Below, piece after piece: positions 24,864 to 33,880 of a DNA stretch of 64,000 nucleotides (within the stretch, counting starts at the first letter, position 1; every line of letters starts with the position of its first letter). The translations under genes and the position numbers were made by a program. The notes beneath the pieces are model-generated. The model worked only from the letters and a program-made list of their open reading frames with translations, had not been told where the DNA came from and ran no database searches. The DNA comes from Corynebacterium sp. ACRQK (GTDB lineage Bacteria > Actinomycetota > Actinomycetes > Mycobacteriales > Mycobacteriaceae): assembly GCF_022345965.1 (NCBI RefSeq), contig NZ_JAKRMU010000002.1, forward strand, positions 62,001 to 126,000. Direction: 5' to 3'.

Positions 24864-25750
24864 GCACCCCAACGATTGATCGCACAAAACAGCAAACCAG
24901 TGGAACAAAAGCGGGAGCACCGCGCCAAACCCAACAACCAAGCGTCGCTACACGCTTTAAGCGGGCACTGCGCGCCGAACTTACCCAACTCAAGGAAGGG
25001 CGAACTGGCCATACGATCATGGCGCTCGTGGCCGTTGCTTCCGTAGCCTGGTCGTGTTTCTTTACTTTCCTGATTCTGAAGTACGGCGATGGCGGGCAAA
25101 CGGTGCCTTCCGCTCGGATGCCCGTAGCAGGAATTTTCCAAGTGGGTGTCTACGGACTCCTGGTGTGGATCTGCTGGCAGTTTCTGCGGGAGGAATCCAC
25201 TCGACAGTCCAAACTCAAGGCTCTGATGATGCCCACTAGGGTCTTTACCTGGGGTGCGAAGCTGTGTTGGACGATGCTCACAGCCGTGGTTGCTTTCCTA
25301 GTTACCGGAGTTCTATCGACTGTCGTCACCCTGGCCGTAACAAAGCTGATGGGGCTTGAGATTTCCGAAGTCATCGGTGCGCCCGTCGAATATGTAGCGT
25401 TGGCCGCTCAGACTGTTTTGCTGGCTGCAGGGACAGTCTTCTTCGCCGCAGCGCTGTCCATTGCGATCCGCGCCATGGGCTACGCCATTGCCGTCACCCT
25501 GGGCTGGCTCATGCTTTTCGAGGGAATGATTGATGGCTCTGATCCGGCCCAGCGCGTGATGCATTCACTGCTTCCCTTCGCCAATGGCACCCGTTCCTAC
25601 GAACAGGTCGACCCCAGCCAGTTCTTATGGAGCCCTGCGTTTAGCGTGGTGTACTTCCTCGGGGTAACAGCAGGGTTGTTTATCCTGACGCTCGCTTATG
25701 CCACCCGGAGGCCGCGTGCAGGTGCGCATTCTAAGGAGGCGACACCATGA
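24860..25750 (+). CDS. ABC transporter permease, LanE-type immunity component
   Basis: 296 residues with about six transmembrane helices (about 55-285) after a polar N-terminus. The GTG at 24860 overlaps the LanF stop (GTGA), as elsewhere in this operon, with AAGGAG about 13 bases upstream; the frame is open further back to 24650 but that part overlaps lanF. Only one permease is present rather than the LanE/LanG pair of many loci, so it may act as a homodimer. Assignment rests on topology and neighbours. Confidence 0.8.
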   Translation: MSTPTIDRTKQQTSGTKAGAPRQTQQPSVATRFKRALRAELTQLKEGRTGHTIMALVAVASVAWSCFFTFLILKYGDGGQTVPSARMPVAGIFQVGVYGLLVWICWQFLREESTRQSKLKALMMPTRVFTWGAKLCWTMLTAVVAFLVTGVLSTVVTLAVTKLMGLEISEVIGAPVEYVALAAQTVLLAAGTVFFAAALSIAIRAMGYAIAVTLGWLMLFEGMIDGSDPAQRVMHSLLPFANGTRSYEQVDPSQFLWSPAFSVVYFLGVTAGLFILTLAYATRRPRAGAHSKEATP

Positions 25751-28700
25751 GTATCGCCTTAACCAAGTCCGCAGCTATTCGGGACAAGCTCCGCAAACGC
25801 ATTGTCGAGCACAGTTGGATTAGCGAAGGCGAAGTGAACGCGGCTGTGCAGGCGGCGCACCGCTCGCTTCTTAATCGCTACCCGCGGGAGCTGGTGCTGG
25901 AGCTCTCGCAGAATATCTGTGATGCTGTTGCTGACCTGCAGGATCTTCGATCTTCCGGGGAGGCCGTAGACGTCACTCAATTCTCGCAGTACATTTTCCC
26001 GGCGTTTCGCCGACTGGTTGGGCCGTCCTCCGAGAACAGCTGGCCGCGGGTAGAACCTTTCCAAGATGCGGTAGTCGAACAGTGGACCCTGGAGGCTGCA
26101 CGGATCGCTGGCCGCTGGTTGCAGGAACAGCTCATCAGCGGTGAACGGTTGAAAGCCAACCCTGAATCCGCCGTGGCGATTCGCCTAGCCTGGGCGCTTG
26201 AGCGCTCCGCGATTGCGTTCGCTGAGGCGGAGCAACACCTGCTTGAAGACGAACTTAAGCTTCTGGATGCTGGAGTTGTGCGTGCAAGTCACGCCGTAAA
26301 ACCAAGCACCGAGCGGTTGTCGGAAGCAGTGACACAGGTGATAGGTGGCCTTGGCGATCCCCACTGCGGGCACCACACGGTGTTGCGCATCGACTTCACA
26401 GAAGGCCGCAGTGTAATCTACCGACCTCGCGCCATGGATAGCGATGCTGCGATGATGCAGATCACTGACCGGCTGGGGTTCCCGCGTGCGCCACGGTGCA
26501 TAACCTCTGCAGATCACGGCTGGTCGGAGTACATCACGGACGTGGAAGAAAGCGAACGTCCGGCAGTAGCGTACTGGCACGCGGCTGGCCAGTGGTTAGC
26601 CCTTGGGCATGTCCTGGCCGGTACGGACTTCCATTTCGGCAACTTCCTGGCTGCTGAAGGGCTGCCCACTCTGATCGATATGGAAACGCTGTTTCAGCCT
26701 GAATTGGGTCTGTGGGAAACGGAGAACGAACAGCGCTTCAACCAGACAGTCCTGCGCGTCGGACTCCTGCCGCACCGCATCGGAAAGGGGGCGGACTCGG
26801 TTGAGACCGGGTTGATCCGCCAACGCACGGCTGAAGGAGCGAAGTTCCCCTTCCCGGTTCCCCGCGTAACCGTGGGAGAGGATGGCGAGCGACGCTTTGA
26901 AATGATCTCCACGATGCCTGAAGAGGATCCGGCGGGGGTGTACATGGATCGCGATGATGCCACGGTCGACGAGGTGAGGTTGGCTGTTCGCCAGGGCTTT
27001 GAGGCCGGCATTCGAGCCCTCGCAGACTCCAGCGACACTGTGGAGAGGATTGTGGCCGAGCACTCCCAAATCCGGAGCCGTGTGATTCTCACTCCGACTT
27101 ACCGTTACGCACACGTGCGTAACGTGGCAGCGAACCCGCACATTGTTGATGATCCGGAACTGGTTGCGTGGGCGAATGCCCAAATCCTTCTATGGGGAGA
27201 TAAGCAGCTGTGGGAAGCAGAGATGAGCGCATTGGCGGAAGATGATTACCCAGCCTTTAGCGTTGCCCGCGATTCCAGGGAGATCAGGAGCCTGGATGGC
27301 AGAGCCCTGGAGAGTGGCCCCCTGGGCGTCGGGGACAAGGCGGAAACCGATTCGGCGCATGCCAAAATCGTGCGCAGTCCTGCTGCGGTGGTCCATTGCA
27401 ACCTGCGAGCTTTGCGAGCCAAGAGCGAAGGAGAACTAGAGCAGGCCGTGGCCGACCAGCTGAAGTGGATCGATGCTAGCTTTATCGGCCGTTACCAGCA
27501 GAATCGTTTCAACGCGCCGGAGGAATACGCAAGCACAATCGGAACTCCACTCGAGTTACTCGGGCAGATCGCCGACTTCCTTGTGCAGCGGGCAGGCTAC
27601 AACCCGGAGTCGATTTTCGGCACCGACTTCCTCGCTTCGACGGTGGGGGAGGACTTCGACCGCAATTGGCAGCCAGGTGCCAGTTCTGACCAGTTTTATG
27701 GCGGGGCAGCGGGCAGCCTTTACTTCCTTGCTTGCCTGGTCAGCGCTGCAGATCAGGGAAGAATTCCTGCCGAGACGTGCGACGTTACAGCGGTCCGAGA
27801 ACTTCTGGAGCGCGCTGTGTCCAGCCTTGGTGAACAACTTGGTGGAACCGGAGGCATGCCTTTGGTCGCACCCTGGGAGCACACGCCTTCCGGATGGAGC
27901 TCGGGGACTATGGGGCAGTTGCTGGCTCTGGCGCAGTGCCGTGCCAGTGCCACGCCGCCAAGCGACGAAGCTTTTCCCAATCTCATCTCCCAAGCAGCAA
28001 GAGACCTGCGAGACTACTGGGCGGGGTTGAGCGAAGAGGAGATCGCCGGGCTTGCGGTGAGCGACCTGGAAGTTATCAACGGGCTGGCAGGCAACATTCG
28101 CGTCCTCAGTTGTCTTGGTGAGGTGGAAGGTAAAGAGGCCTACCTCAACATTAGTTCGGCAGTAGCCGCTGGCGCGCAAGTGCTGGAAACGTGGTTGAGC
28201 CTCCAACCTTGGAATGACGAGGACTTCTGTGGCTATGCTCACGGGCTCGCAGGGATCGTGGATACTTACCTGGGAATCGGCGGTAACCCCCATACCGCCC
28301 GCCTCGCTGTACAGCACATCGTGGATTTCTTGCAGCGGAGCGAACCCGATAGCATCGCCGCCGGTTGGTGCCATGGAGCGGCGGGTTATGGGCTGCTCGC
28401 CGTAACTCTCATGCGCTCCGTGGATGCTGACTTGCGCGACCGCGCCCAACAGGTGTTGCAGCTTATTGCCCCGCAGTTGTTGAAGGAGCGCGACCACGTG
28501 GGGCTATCCGCATGCCACGGCAGCATCGGTGTGCTCGAAGTAGTTGCAGTGCTGGAGGAAGCCTCAGCAGACGCCGGAGTGGAATTGCCCTGGGAGCCCG
28601 GTTGGCTAACGGCTGCGCAGCGGGACCTGGTGGAGAGAACTATGCCTGCAGACATGGCAGGCGCCAACACCAAGGAGACGTTCTCCGGCTCTTTGATGTG

Positions 28701-28842
28701 CGGAATGGCCGGGATCGGCCAATACCTCTTGGGGCTGAGCACGGACGGCTTTGCCGAGGCGCACGGCGAAGAGGCAACTAGTGGCGTCACAAATGTTCTG
28801 GGGAGGGCACCGCGCCTCGTCGCCGCACCGTGGCACGGGTAG
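25747..28842 (+). CDS. class II lanthipeptide synthetase LanM (second)
   Basis: 1031 residues. The dehydratase half shows VIYRPRAMDSD (about 221), GTDFHFGNFL (about 291) and LIDMETLFQPE (about 307). The cyclase half has YAHGLAGIVDTYLG, the zinc cysteine in GWCHGAAGYG (about 873) and the Cys-His pair in SACHGSIG (about 921). AAGGAGG precedes the ATG, which overlaps the permease stop. It is clearly divergent from the first LanM, so the two are not a recent duplication. Two dissimilar LanMs plus two precursors is the haloduracin arrangement. It ends 10 bases before the convergent acyl-CoA oxidase gene, marking the right edge of the island. Confidence 0.95.
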   Translation: MSIALTKSAAIRDKLRKRIVEHSWISEGEVNAAVQAAHRSLLNRYPRELVLELSQNICDAVADLQDLRSSGEAVDVTQFSQYIFPAFRRLVGPSSENSWPRVEPFQDAVVEQWTLEAARIAGRWLQEQLISGERLKANPESAVAIRLAWALERSAIAFAEAEQHLLEDELKLLDAGVVRASHAVKPSTERLSEAVTQVIGGLGDPHCGHHTVLRIDFTEGRSVIYRPRAMDSDAAMMQITDRLGFPRAPRCITSADHGWSEYITDVEESERPAVAYWHAAGQWLALGHVLAGTDFHFGNFLAAEGLPTLIDMETLFQPELGLWETENEQRFNQTVLRVGLLPHRIGKGADSVETGLIRQRTAEGAKFPFPVPRVTVGEDGERRFEMISTMPEEDPAGVYMDRDDATVDEVRLAVRQGFEAGIRALADSSDTVERIVAEHSQIRSRVILTPTYRYAHVRNVAANPHIVDDPELVAWANAQILLWGDKQLWEAEMSALAEDDYPAFSVARDSREIRSLDGRALESGPLGVGDKAETDSAHAKIVRSPAAVVHCNLRALRAKSEGELEQAVADQLKWIDASFIGRYQQNRFNAPEEYASTIGTPLELLGQIADFLVQRAGYNPESIFGTDFLASTVGEDFDRNWQPGASSDQFYGGAAGSLYFLACLVSAADQGRIPAETCDVTAVRELLERAVSSLGEQLGGTGGMPLVAPWEHTPSGWSSGTMGQLLALAQCRASATPPSDEAFPNLISQAARDLRDYWAGLSEEEIAGLAVSDLEVINGLAGNIRVLSCLGEVEGKEAYLNISSAVAAGAQVLETWLSLQPWNDEDFCGYAHGLAGIVDTYLGIGGNPHTARLAVQHIVDFLQRSEPDSIAAGWCHGAAGYGLLAVTLMRSVDADLRDRAQQVLQLIAPQLLKERDHVGLSACHGSIGVLEVVAVLEEASADAGVELPWEPGWLTAAQRDLVERTMPADMAGANTKETFSGSLMCGMAGIGQYLLGLSTDGFAEAHGEEATSGVTNVLGRAPRLVAAPWHG

Positions 28843-28852
28843 CCGACCCTAG

Positions 28853-31069
28853 CTAACCCGCCTGCCCCGCGGCCGGATCCGACTCGTACTTGGGAACCAT
28901 CGCCTCGTAGCCTTCCATCAGCTTCAGATCCGTGATGTGATCCGGAATGCCGAAGGCATCCACCAGCGTCTGCGACCAGGGTCCCAGAGAATCCACCAGG
29001 TCGTTCAGCGCTGCGCGGGCGGCCTTAGTGCGAGTACCCGTCAGCAGGTTCTGCTCCAGGTACCAGCTGGCGTTGTCCACGATGCAGCTGAGGAAGTACA
29101 CCAGGCGCACCTGCTCCAGCACGCGCTGCGCGTCTTCTGAATCCAGCTTGGACTCGGCTTCCACGAAGGCCTCGAAGATGATGCGATCCACGTGTGCCCA
29201 GCCGACGGCCAGCAGGTGATCCTGCGCGCGATCGACCACCTTCGCCGCCTCGTCCACATCCATCTTGCGGGCGGGGCGCAGGCGGCGGGCGAGGGAGCGC
29301 ATCAGGCGATCCTCCCGCTCGCTCAGCAGGTTGATCTGGTAGGCCAGATCGAACAGCGAGGTCTCTTCGGAGTCGCTGAACGTATCCACCAGGTTCTGGA
29401 TCAGCGCGTCCGCGGCGGTGCGGCGGCGCAGCAGGTTGCCGAAGCTATCCAGGCCGAAGCGGACCATCTCCATCGGGTTCAGGCCGCCGAGCTCCTTGGC
29501 GAAGCCTGTCATCAGTTCCTTCCCTGCCAGCTGCATCATCACTACGTTGTCGCCCTCGAAGGTGGTGAACACATCCGAGTCGGCCTTCAGCGTGGTCAGC
29601 AGGTTCTCGGCCATGTAGCCCGCGCCGCCGCAGGCCTCGCGGGTCTCCTGGATCGTATCGGTGGCGTGGGCGGTGTTGGCAGCCTTCAATGCTGCGGCGT
29701 GCGCCTCAACTTCTCGCTGGTCGGCCTGCTGTTCCTTGGTGTATTCGGTCGGTTCCACGCCCCGCTGGTCCAGCTCGTGCACGCGCGCGATCAGCTTGTT
29801 CGTGGCGAACTGCAGGCCGTAGGCGCGGGCTACGCGCGGGATGAGGCGCAGGCGGTGCCAGCGGTGCTCGATCAGGCGGTTTTCGGGTAGCGAATCGTCG
29901 GGAGCGAATTGACGCCGCAGGTTCGCGTACGTCACAGCAATGTCTAGCGCGGTGCGGGCGGCCGCGCCTGCGGCAGCTCCCACGGTCACGCGCCCGCGCA
30001 CCAGGGCTCCGAGCATCGTGAAGAAGCGGCGGTTCGGGTTTTCAATGGGGGAGGTGTAGTTGCCAGCCTCGTCCACGTCGGCGAAGCGGTTCAGCAGTGC
30101 CTCGCGGGGCACGCGGTGGTTATCGAAGCTGATGGTGCCGTTGTCCACACCCTTCAGTCCGCCCTTGTGGCCGTGGTCGCCGATGCGTACGCCGTCGATG
30201 GGGGAGCCGTCGTCCTCGCGGATGCGCACCAACAGGCAGTGCACACCCTGCGATTCAGCCTGTGCGCCGCTGCTAGATTCGGTCGCGCCGGACTCGGCCG
30301 CCGGGCCGTCGCCTGCCTCGGTCGCGTTCTTAGCGCCGGGAACAATGAGCTGCGCAAACACTGCCGCCCAGCGGCCATCGCGTGCGGCATTGCCGATGAA
30401 CCACTTCTCGGCAGAGGCGGTAGGGGAGTTGATGATGAACTCCTGCGTCTCCGCGTCGTAGGTCGCCGTGGTCTCCAACTGCTGGACGTCGGAGCCGTGG
30501 CCGCGCTCGGTCATGGCAAAGCAGCCGAGAGCCTCGAGGTTCATCAGCTTCCCCACCATCTCCTGGTGGCGTTCGGTTCCCAGGTTGCCGACGGCGCCGC
30601 CGAACAGCCCCCACTGCACTCCGGACTTCACCATGAGCGACAGGTCGGCATGCCCCAGCATCTCGATGGAGGTCAGGCAACGGCCGGTTTCTCCCGTACC
30701 GCCCTGGTCGGCGCGGAAGGCGTGTTTCGGCATGCCGGATTCGAGCACACGCTGCAGGTGCTCGGTGGTGCGGGCACGGGACTGCTCGAGATCCAGGTCG
30801 GTGCGCGGCAGGATGTCTGGGTCTGCCAGTAGGCTGCGGGTTTCCTCGCGTGCTTCCGGGAAGTCGCCGTCGAGGACGGTTTGCAGAGCCTTTGCTATTG
30901 ACTCCTGAGTCTCGGCAGTTGGAGCCGTGGACAAGGTCTTGGGCGCCGAGGTGGAGCGGCGGAGTTGGTTTCCAGACTTGTCAGCAATTCCATCGGCTGA
31001 GCTGGATGTGACCGAGCTATCAGTCGTTGCGGTGTTTTCGGTCGTGTTTTCGGAATTGTTTGGTGACAT
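28853..31069 (-). CDS. acyl-CoA oxidase/dehydrogenase-family flavoprotein
   Basis: About 738 residues, nearly twice the length of a normal acyl-CoA dehydrogenase. A polar N-terminus precedes a flavin domain with FAMTERGHGSDVQQLETTATYD, then VTVGAAAGAAARTALDIAVTYANLR, REACGGAGYMAENLLTTLK and FTTFEGDNVVMMQLAGKEL. The last two resemble peroxisomal acyl-CoA oxidases more than mitochondrial dehydrogenases. The C-terminal extension also fits the oxidase architecture. It should introduce the trans-2 double bond in beta-oxidation of fatty acids; whether oxygen or an electron-transfer flavoprotein accepts electrons cannot be read. I chose ATG 31069; an upstream TTG adds six residues. Confidence 0.82.
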   Translation of the reverse strand: MSPNNSENTTENTATTDSSVTSSSADGIADKSGNQLRRSTSAPKTLSTAPTAETQESIAKALQTVLDGDFPEAREETRSLLADPDILPRTDLDLEQSRARTTEHLQRVLESGMPKHAFRADQGGTGETGRCLTSIEMLGHADLSLMVKSGVQWGLFGGAVGNLGTERHQEMVGKLMNLEALGCFAMTERGHGSDVQQLETTATYDAETQEFIINSPTASAEKWFIGNAARDGRWAAVFAQLIVPGAKNATEAGDGPAAESGATESSSGAQAESQGVHCLLVRIREDDGSPIDGVRIGDHGHKGGLKGVDNGTISFDNHRVPREALLNRFADVDEAGNYTSPIENPNRRFFTMLGALVRGRVTVGAAAGAAARTALDIAVTYANLRRQFAPDDSLPENRLIEHRWHRLRLIPRVARAYGLQFATNKLIARVHELDQRGVEPTEYTKEQQADQREVEAHAAALKAANTAHATDTIQETREACGGAGYMAENLLTTLKADSDVFTTFEGDNVVMMQLAGKELMTGFAKELGGLNPMEMVRFGLDSFGNLLRRRTAADALIQNLVDTFSDSEETSLFDLAYQINLLSEREDRLMRSLARRLRPARKMDVDEAAKVVDRAQDHLLAVGWAHVDRIIFEAFVEAESKLDSEDAQRVLEQVRLVYFLSCIVDNASWYLEQNLLTGTRTKAARAALNDLVDSLGPWSQTLVDAFGIPDHITDLKLMEGYEAMVPKYESDPAAGQAG

Positions 31070-31204
31070 GAAATTAAGGATACGCAAGAGTGTGATCCAT
31101 AACTCGAAAATTTACTAATAAATCCATGACTAAATCGTTGGGTGGAACGTAGTAGCTGCAGCTTTGCGTTGGTGGTCTCCTAACGGGTGACTAGGCTTGC
31201 CCCT

Positions 31205-32545
31205 ATGGCCGAGGACACATTTGACGAGACTTACCGGGAAGTGGATACACCCGAACAGGACGAGCAGAGCAAGCAGAGTAATGCCGTGCGCAGCCACAAG
31301 GTCTCCCCTTCGACGCGCGGAGCGAAGACCCGTGCGGAGAAGAAGTACTGGTTGCTGGTTGCTTTCGCCGTACTGGCGGTTGCCTACGCGGGCAACGAGT
31401 TCACCCCGATGATGGTCTTCTACCGAGGTGAAAACGTCTTTGGGTCTGTCTTCGTCGATGCTCTCCTGGCCTGCTACGCCGCCGGCATCGCAGCGGGCCT
31501 GCTGCTGTGCGGGCCGCTTTCGGATCGCTACGGCCGCCGCGTCGTCATGCTTCCCGCCCCGATCATCAGCCTTGTCGGCAGTGTCCTCATCGCCGCCGGT
31601 GAAATGAATGAGCCACTGATCTTCACCGGTCGTCTGCTCAGCGGCTTTGCCGTCGGCATTGTGATGACCGCAGGCGGTGCGTGGATCAAGGAGCTTTCCA
31701 CCCCGACGTTCGACCCCAGCGCGCAGGAGGGTTCCGGCGCCCGTCGCGCAACTATGTCTCTGACCTTGGGATTCGCCGTCGGTGCCGCGCTGGCGGGCGT
31801 GCTGGCGGAATGGGGTCCCGCTCCGGGGCAGACTCCCTACATCCTCAGCATCTTGCTCTGTGCTGTCTCCATGATCGGAATCCTCGGTGTGCCGGAGACT
31901 CGCCAGAACGCGCACCTTAAGATGGAGGGCTCCTTCTGGTCGGATCTCAAGGTGCCCTCCCTGCGTCACCCGCGTTTCCTCACCGCCGTGATTCCGATCG
32001 CGCCGTGGGTCTTCGGTTGCGCGGGCGTGGCCTATGCGATCATGCCGGGCCTGGCGCAGGATCAGGTTCCTTACCCCATCGCCTTCTCGGCTGGTATCAC
32101 CGCCACCGCGCTGGCCTGTGGCTTTGGCATCCAGCAGGTTTCCACCAAGTACATCAACCCGAATAACTCGCAGGCTCAGCAGATCGGGCTGGTGCTGGTG
32201 ATTATCGGCATGGTCGTTGCCGCCTGGACCGCTCACGTAGGCTCGCTAGCCGGGACGGTCGCCGTCGGCCTCATCCTGGGCACGGGCTATGGCGTGTGCC
32301 TGATCACCGGCCTGACGGAGGTGCAGCGCATCGCCAGCGCCGACGACCTCGGCGGGCTCACCGCCTTCTTCTACACGATCACCTACATCGGATTCTTCTT
32401 CCCGATGATCCTGTCGCGTCTGAAGGATTGGTTTACCTACACTGAGATGTTGGGCTTCGGTGCGGTCGTTGCCTTTATTGGTCTCATCGTGGTGACGCTG
32501 ACTTCCAAGAAGTTCATTCCCACCCCGGAACAGCGGCGGAACTAG
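31205..32545 (+). CDS. MFS transporter
   Basis: About 446 residues, 12 predicted transmembrane helices after a polar N-terminus of about 45 residues. The loop between helices 2 and 3 has the MFS motif GPLSDRYGRR, and the central loop follows VPETRQNAHL. Substrate is unknown. I chose ATG 31205; TAGGCT seven bases upstream resembles a -10 box and suggests a leaderless mRNA, while a GTG at 31187 is the alternative. It is divergent from the acyl-CoA oxidase gene and overlaps the convergent flippase-like gene by four bases. Confidence 0.82.
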   Translation: MAEDTFDETYREVDTPEQDEQSKQSNAVRSHKVSPSTRGAKTRAEKKYWLLVAFAVLAVAYAGNEFTPMMVFYRGENVFGSVFVDALLACYAAGIAAGLLLCGPLSDRYGRRVVMLPAPIISLVGSVLIAAGEMNEPLIFTGRLLSGFAVGIVMTAGGAWIKELSTPTFDPSAQEGSGARRATMSLTLGFAVGAALAGVLAEWGPAPGQTPYILSILLCAVSMIGILGVPETRQNAHLKMEGSFWSDLKVPSLRHPRFLTAVIPIAPWVFGCAGVAYAIMPGLAQDQVPYPIAFSAGITATALACGFGIQQVSTKYINPNNSQAQQIGLVLVIIGMVVAAWTAHVGSLAGTVAVGLILGTGYGVCLITGLTEVQRIASADDLGGLTAFFYTITYIGFFFPMILSRLKDWFTYTEMLGFGAVVAFIGLIVVTLTSKKFIPTPEQRRN

Positions 32546-33849
32546 GCTTCGGTTTTTCTGGTTTGGGCGGGGGCTTGGGCGGTGCTTTGGACGGCAAGCG
32601 CAAGCACGCCCAGCTGCACTGCCGCGCCCACACTCGGGCCGACTGCCAGCGCCCAGATGGCGCGTGTATCGGGGGAATAGTCAAGCATGAGCACCGCCGT
32701 AGACAGGATGATCGCAATCAGCCACCCGGCCGTGTAGAGATTGTGGCGATCCGCCGCGAGCGCTGCTGAGCCGCTAATCATCAGGACGGCCGTCGCCCCG
32801 GAGACGAGCGTGAGCCAACCGAGGGTGGCGGGGGAAGAGATCACGGCGGCGTCAAAAAATAGCCCCATCAGTGGCGCGGCGAGGAAGTAGGCGGCAATAC
32901 CGCCGATGGCCGCGACGGCTCCCACCGCGGCGATGGGCAGCGCTGCGGCGCGCAGGACGCGCTCGCGGTGTTTCGTGAAGTGCACGATAAGCGCAGGCTG
33001 GAAGCGCTGGAGGGGCACCAGGATCGGCGCGCGCGTGAGCGTGATCGCGGTGATGGTGGCGGCGAGCGCACCGGGGCCGACGTCTGCACCCGAGGTGTAG
33101 CGCAGCAGCACGCTGAAGCCGGTGATCATCACGGCGTTCGCACCCGAGGCGACCATCGCCTTGACCGTGCGCGAGAGGAATGGGCGGGTGGGCACGTCCG
33201 CCCGGTCGCGCAGGGTGGCTCTTGCGGCGGACGAGCAGGTGAGGATCAGCAGCCAGGTAGCCGCGCCGATCACTGTGACGAAAAGGTAGGCCAGTAGCTG
33301 CCAACCGAAGGCCCACGCGACGACGGCCAGCGCCAGCCGTACTCCGGAATCGATGGCCATCAGCCAGGCGAAGCTCGGCCACGAATGGTTGGCGGAAAGC
33401 AGCCCGCAGACTGTCGCTTGGAACGCATAACAGGCCAGGCCGACGGCTATGAGAACCAGCCCCCACCCGGTCAGTCCGGGCACGAGTTGGCCGATCCACA
33501 GCGGTCCGGTGACGAACGCGATCAGACCGATAGCCAGGGCGATGTAGCTCGTCAACGCGAACGGGCGTGGGGTGCCTGCCCGCGCAGTGTTCGCCAGCGC
33601 AGTGCCAGTCCGCAACGTGCCAGTCTGCGCAGCGCCAGTCTGTGGGTCGTCCATCACTGCGCGCCGGGTGGAGACGGCGCGGGCGGTCTCCTGCATCAGC
33701 CCGTCCAGCACGCCCGTCATCGCGAAGAATAGCGACCAGTAGACCATGAAGTCTTCGTACCCGGCGGTGGTCAGCCCCTTGTTGGCAACCCAAATCACCA
33801 GGTAACCGGCGATGGCCACGAAGACCGTGGCGAGCGATATGGCGCGCAT
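32542..33849 (-). CDS. polytopic membrane protein, flippase (MATE/Wzx)-like
   Basis: 435 residues with about 12 hydrophobic helices evenly spaced through the chain and short basic loops, the pattern of polysaccharide or lipid flippases of the MOP superfamily. No diagnostic catalytic motif exists in that group, so the call is based on topology and the opening helices. It contains a low-complexity Thr/Ala/Gly loop (about 70-95). It reads in the same direction as the M1 aminopeptidase gene upstream of it, 31 bases away, so co-transcription is possible. A cell-envelope role is plausible but not shown. Confidence 0.6.
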   Translation of the reverse strand: MRAISLATVFVAIAGYLVIWVANKGLTTAGYEDFMVYWSLFFAMTGVLDGLMQETARAVSTRRAVMDDPQTGAAQTGTLRTGTALANTARAGTPRPFALTSYIALAIGLIAFVTGPLWIGQLVPGLTGWGLVLIAVGLACYAFQATVCGLLSANHSWPSFAWLMAIDSGVRLALAVVAWAFGWQLLAYLFVTVIGAATWLLILTCSSAARATLRDRADVPTRPFLSRTVKAMVASGANAVMITGFSVLLRYTSGADVGPGALAATITAITLTRAPILVPLQRFQPALIVHFTKHRERVLRAAALPIAAVGAVAAIGGIAAYFLAAPLMGLFFDAAVISSPATLGWLTLVSGATAVLMISGSAALAADRHNLYTAGWLIAIILSTAVLMLDYSPDTRAIWALAVGPSVGAAVQLGVLALAVQSTAQAPAQTRKTEA

Positions 33850-33880
33850 CAGTTAATCCGTCCGACAGCTCCAGAGAGGG

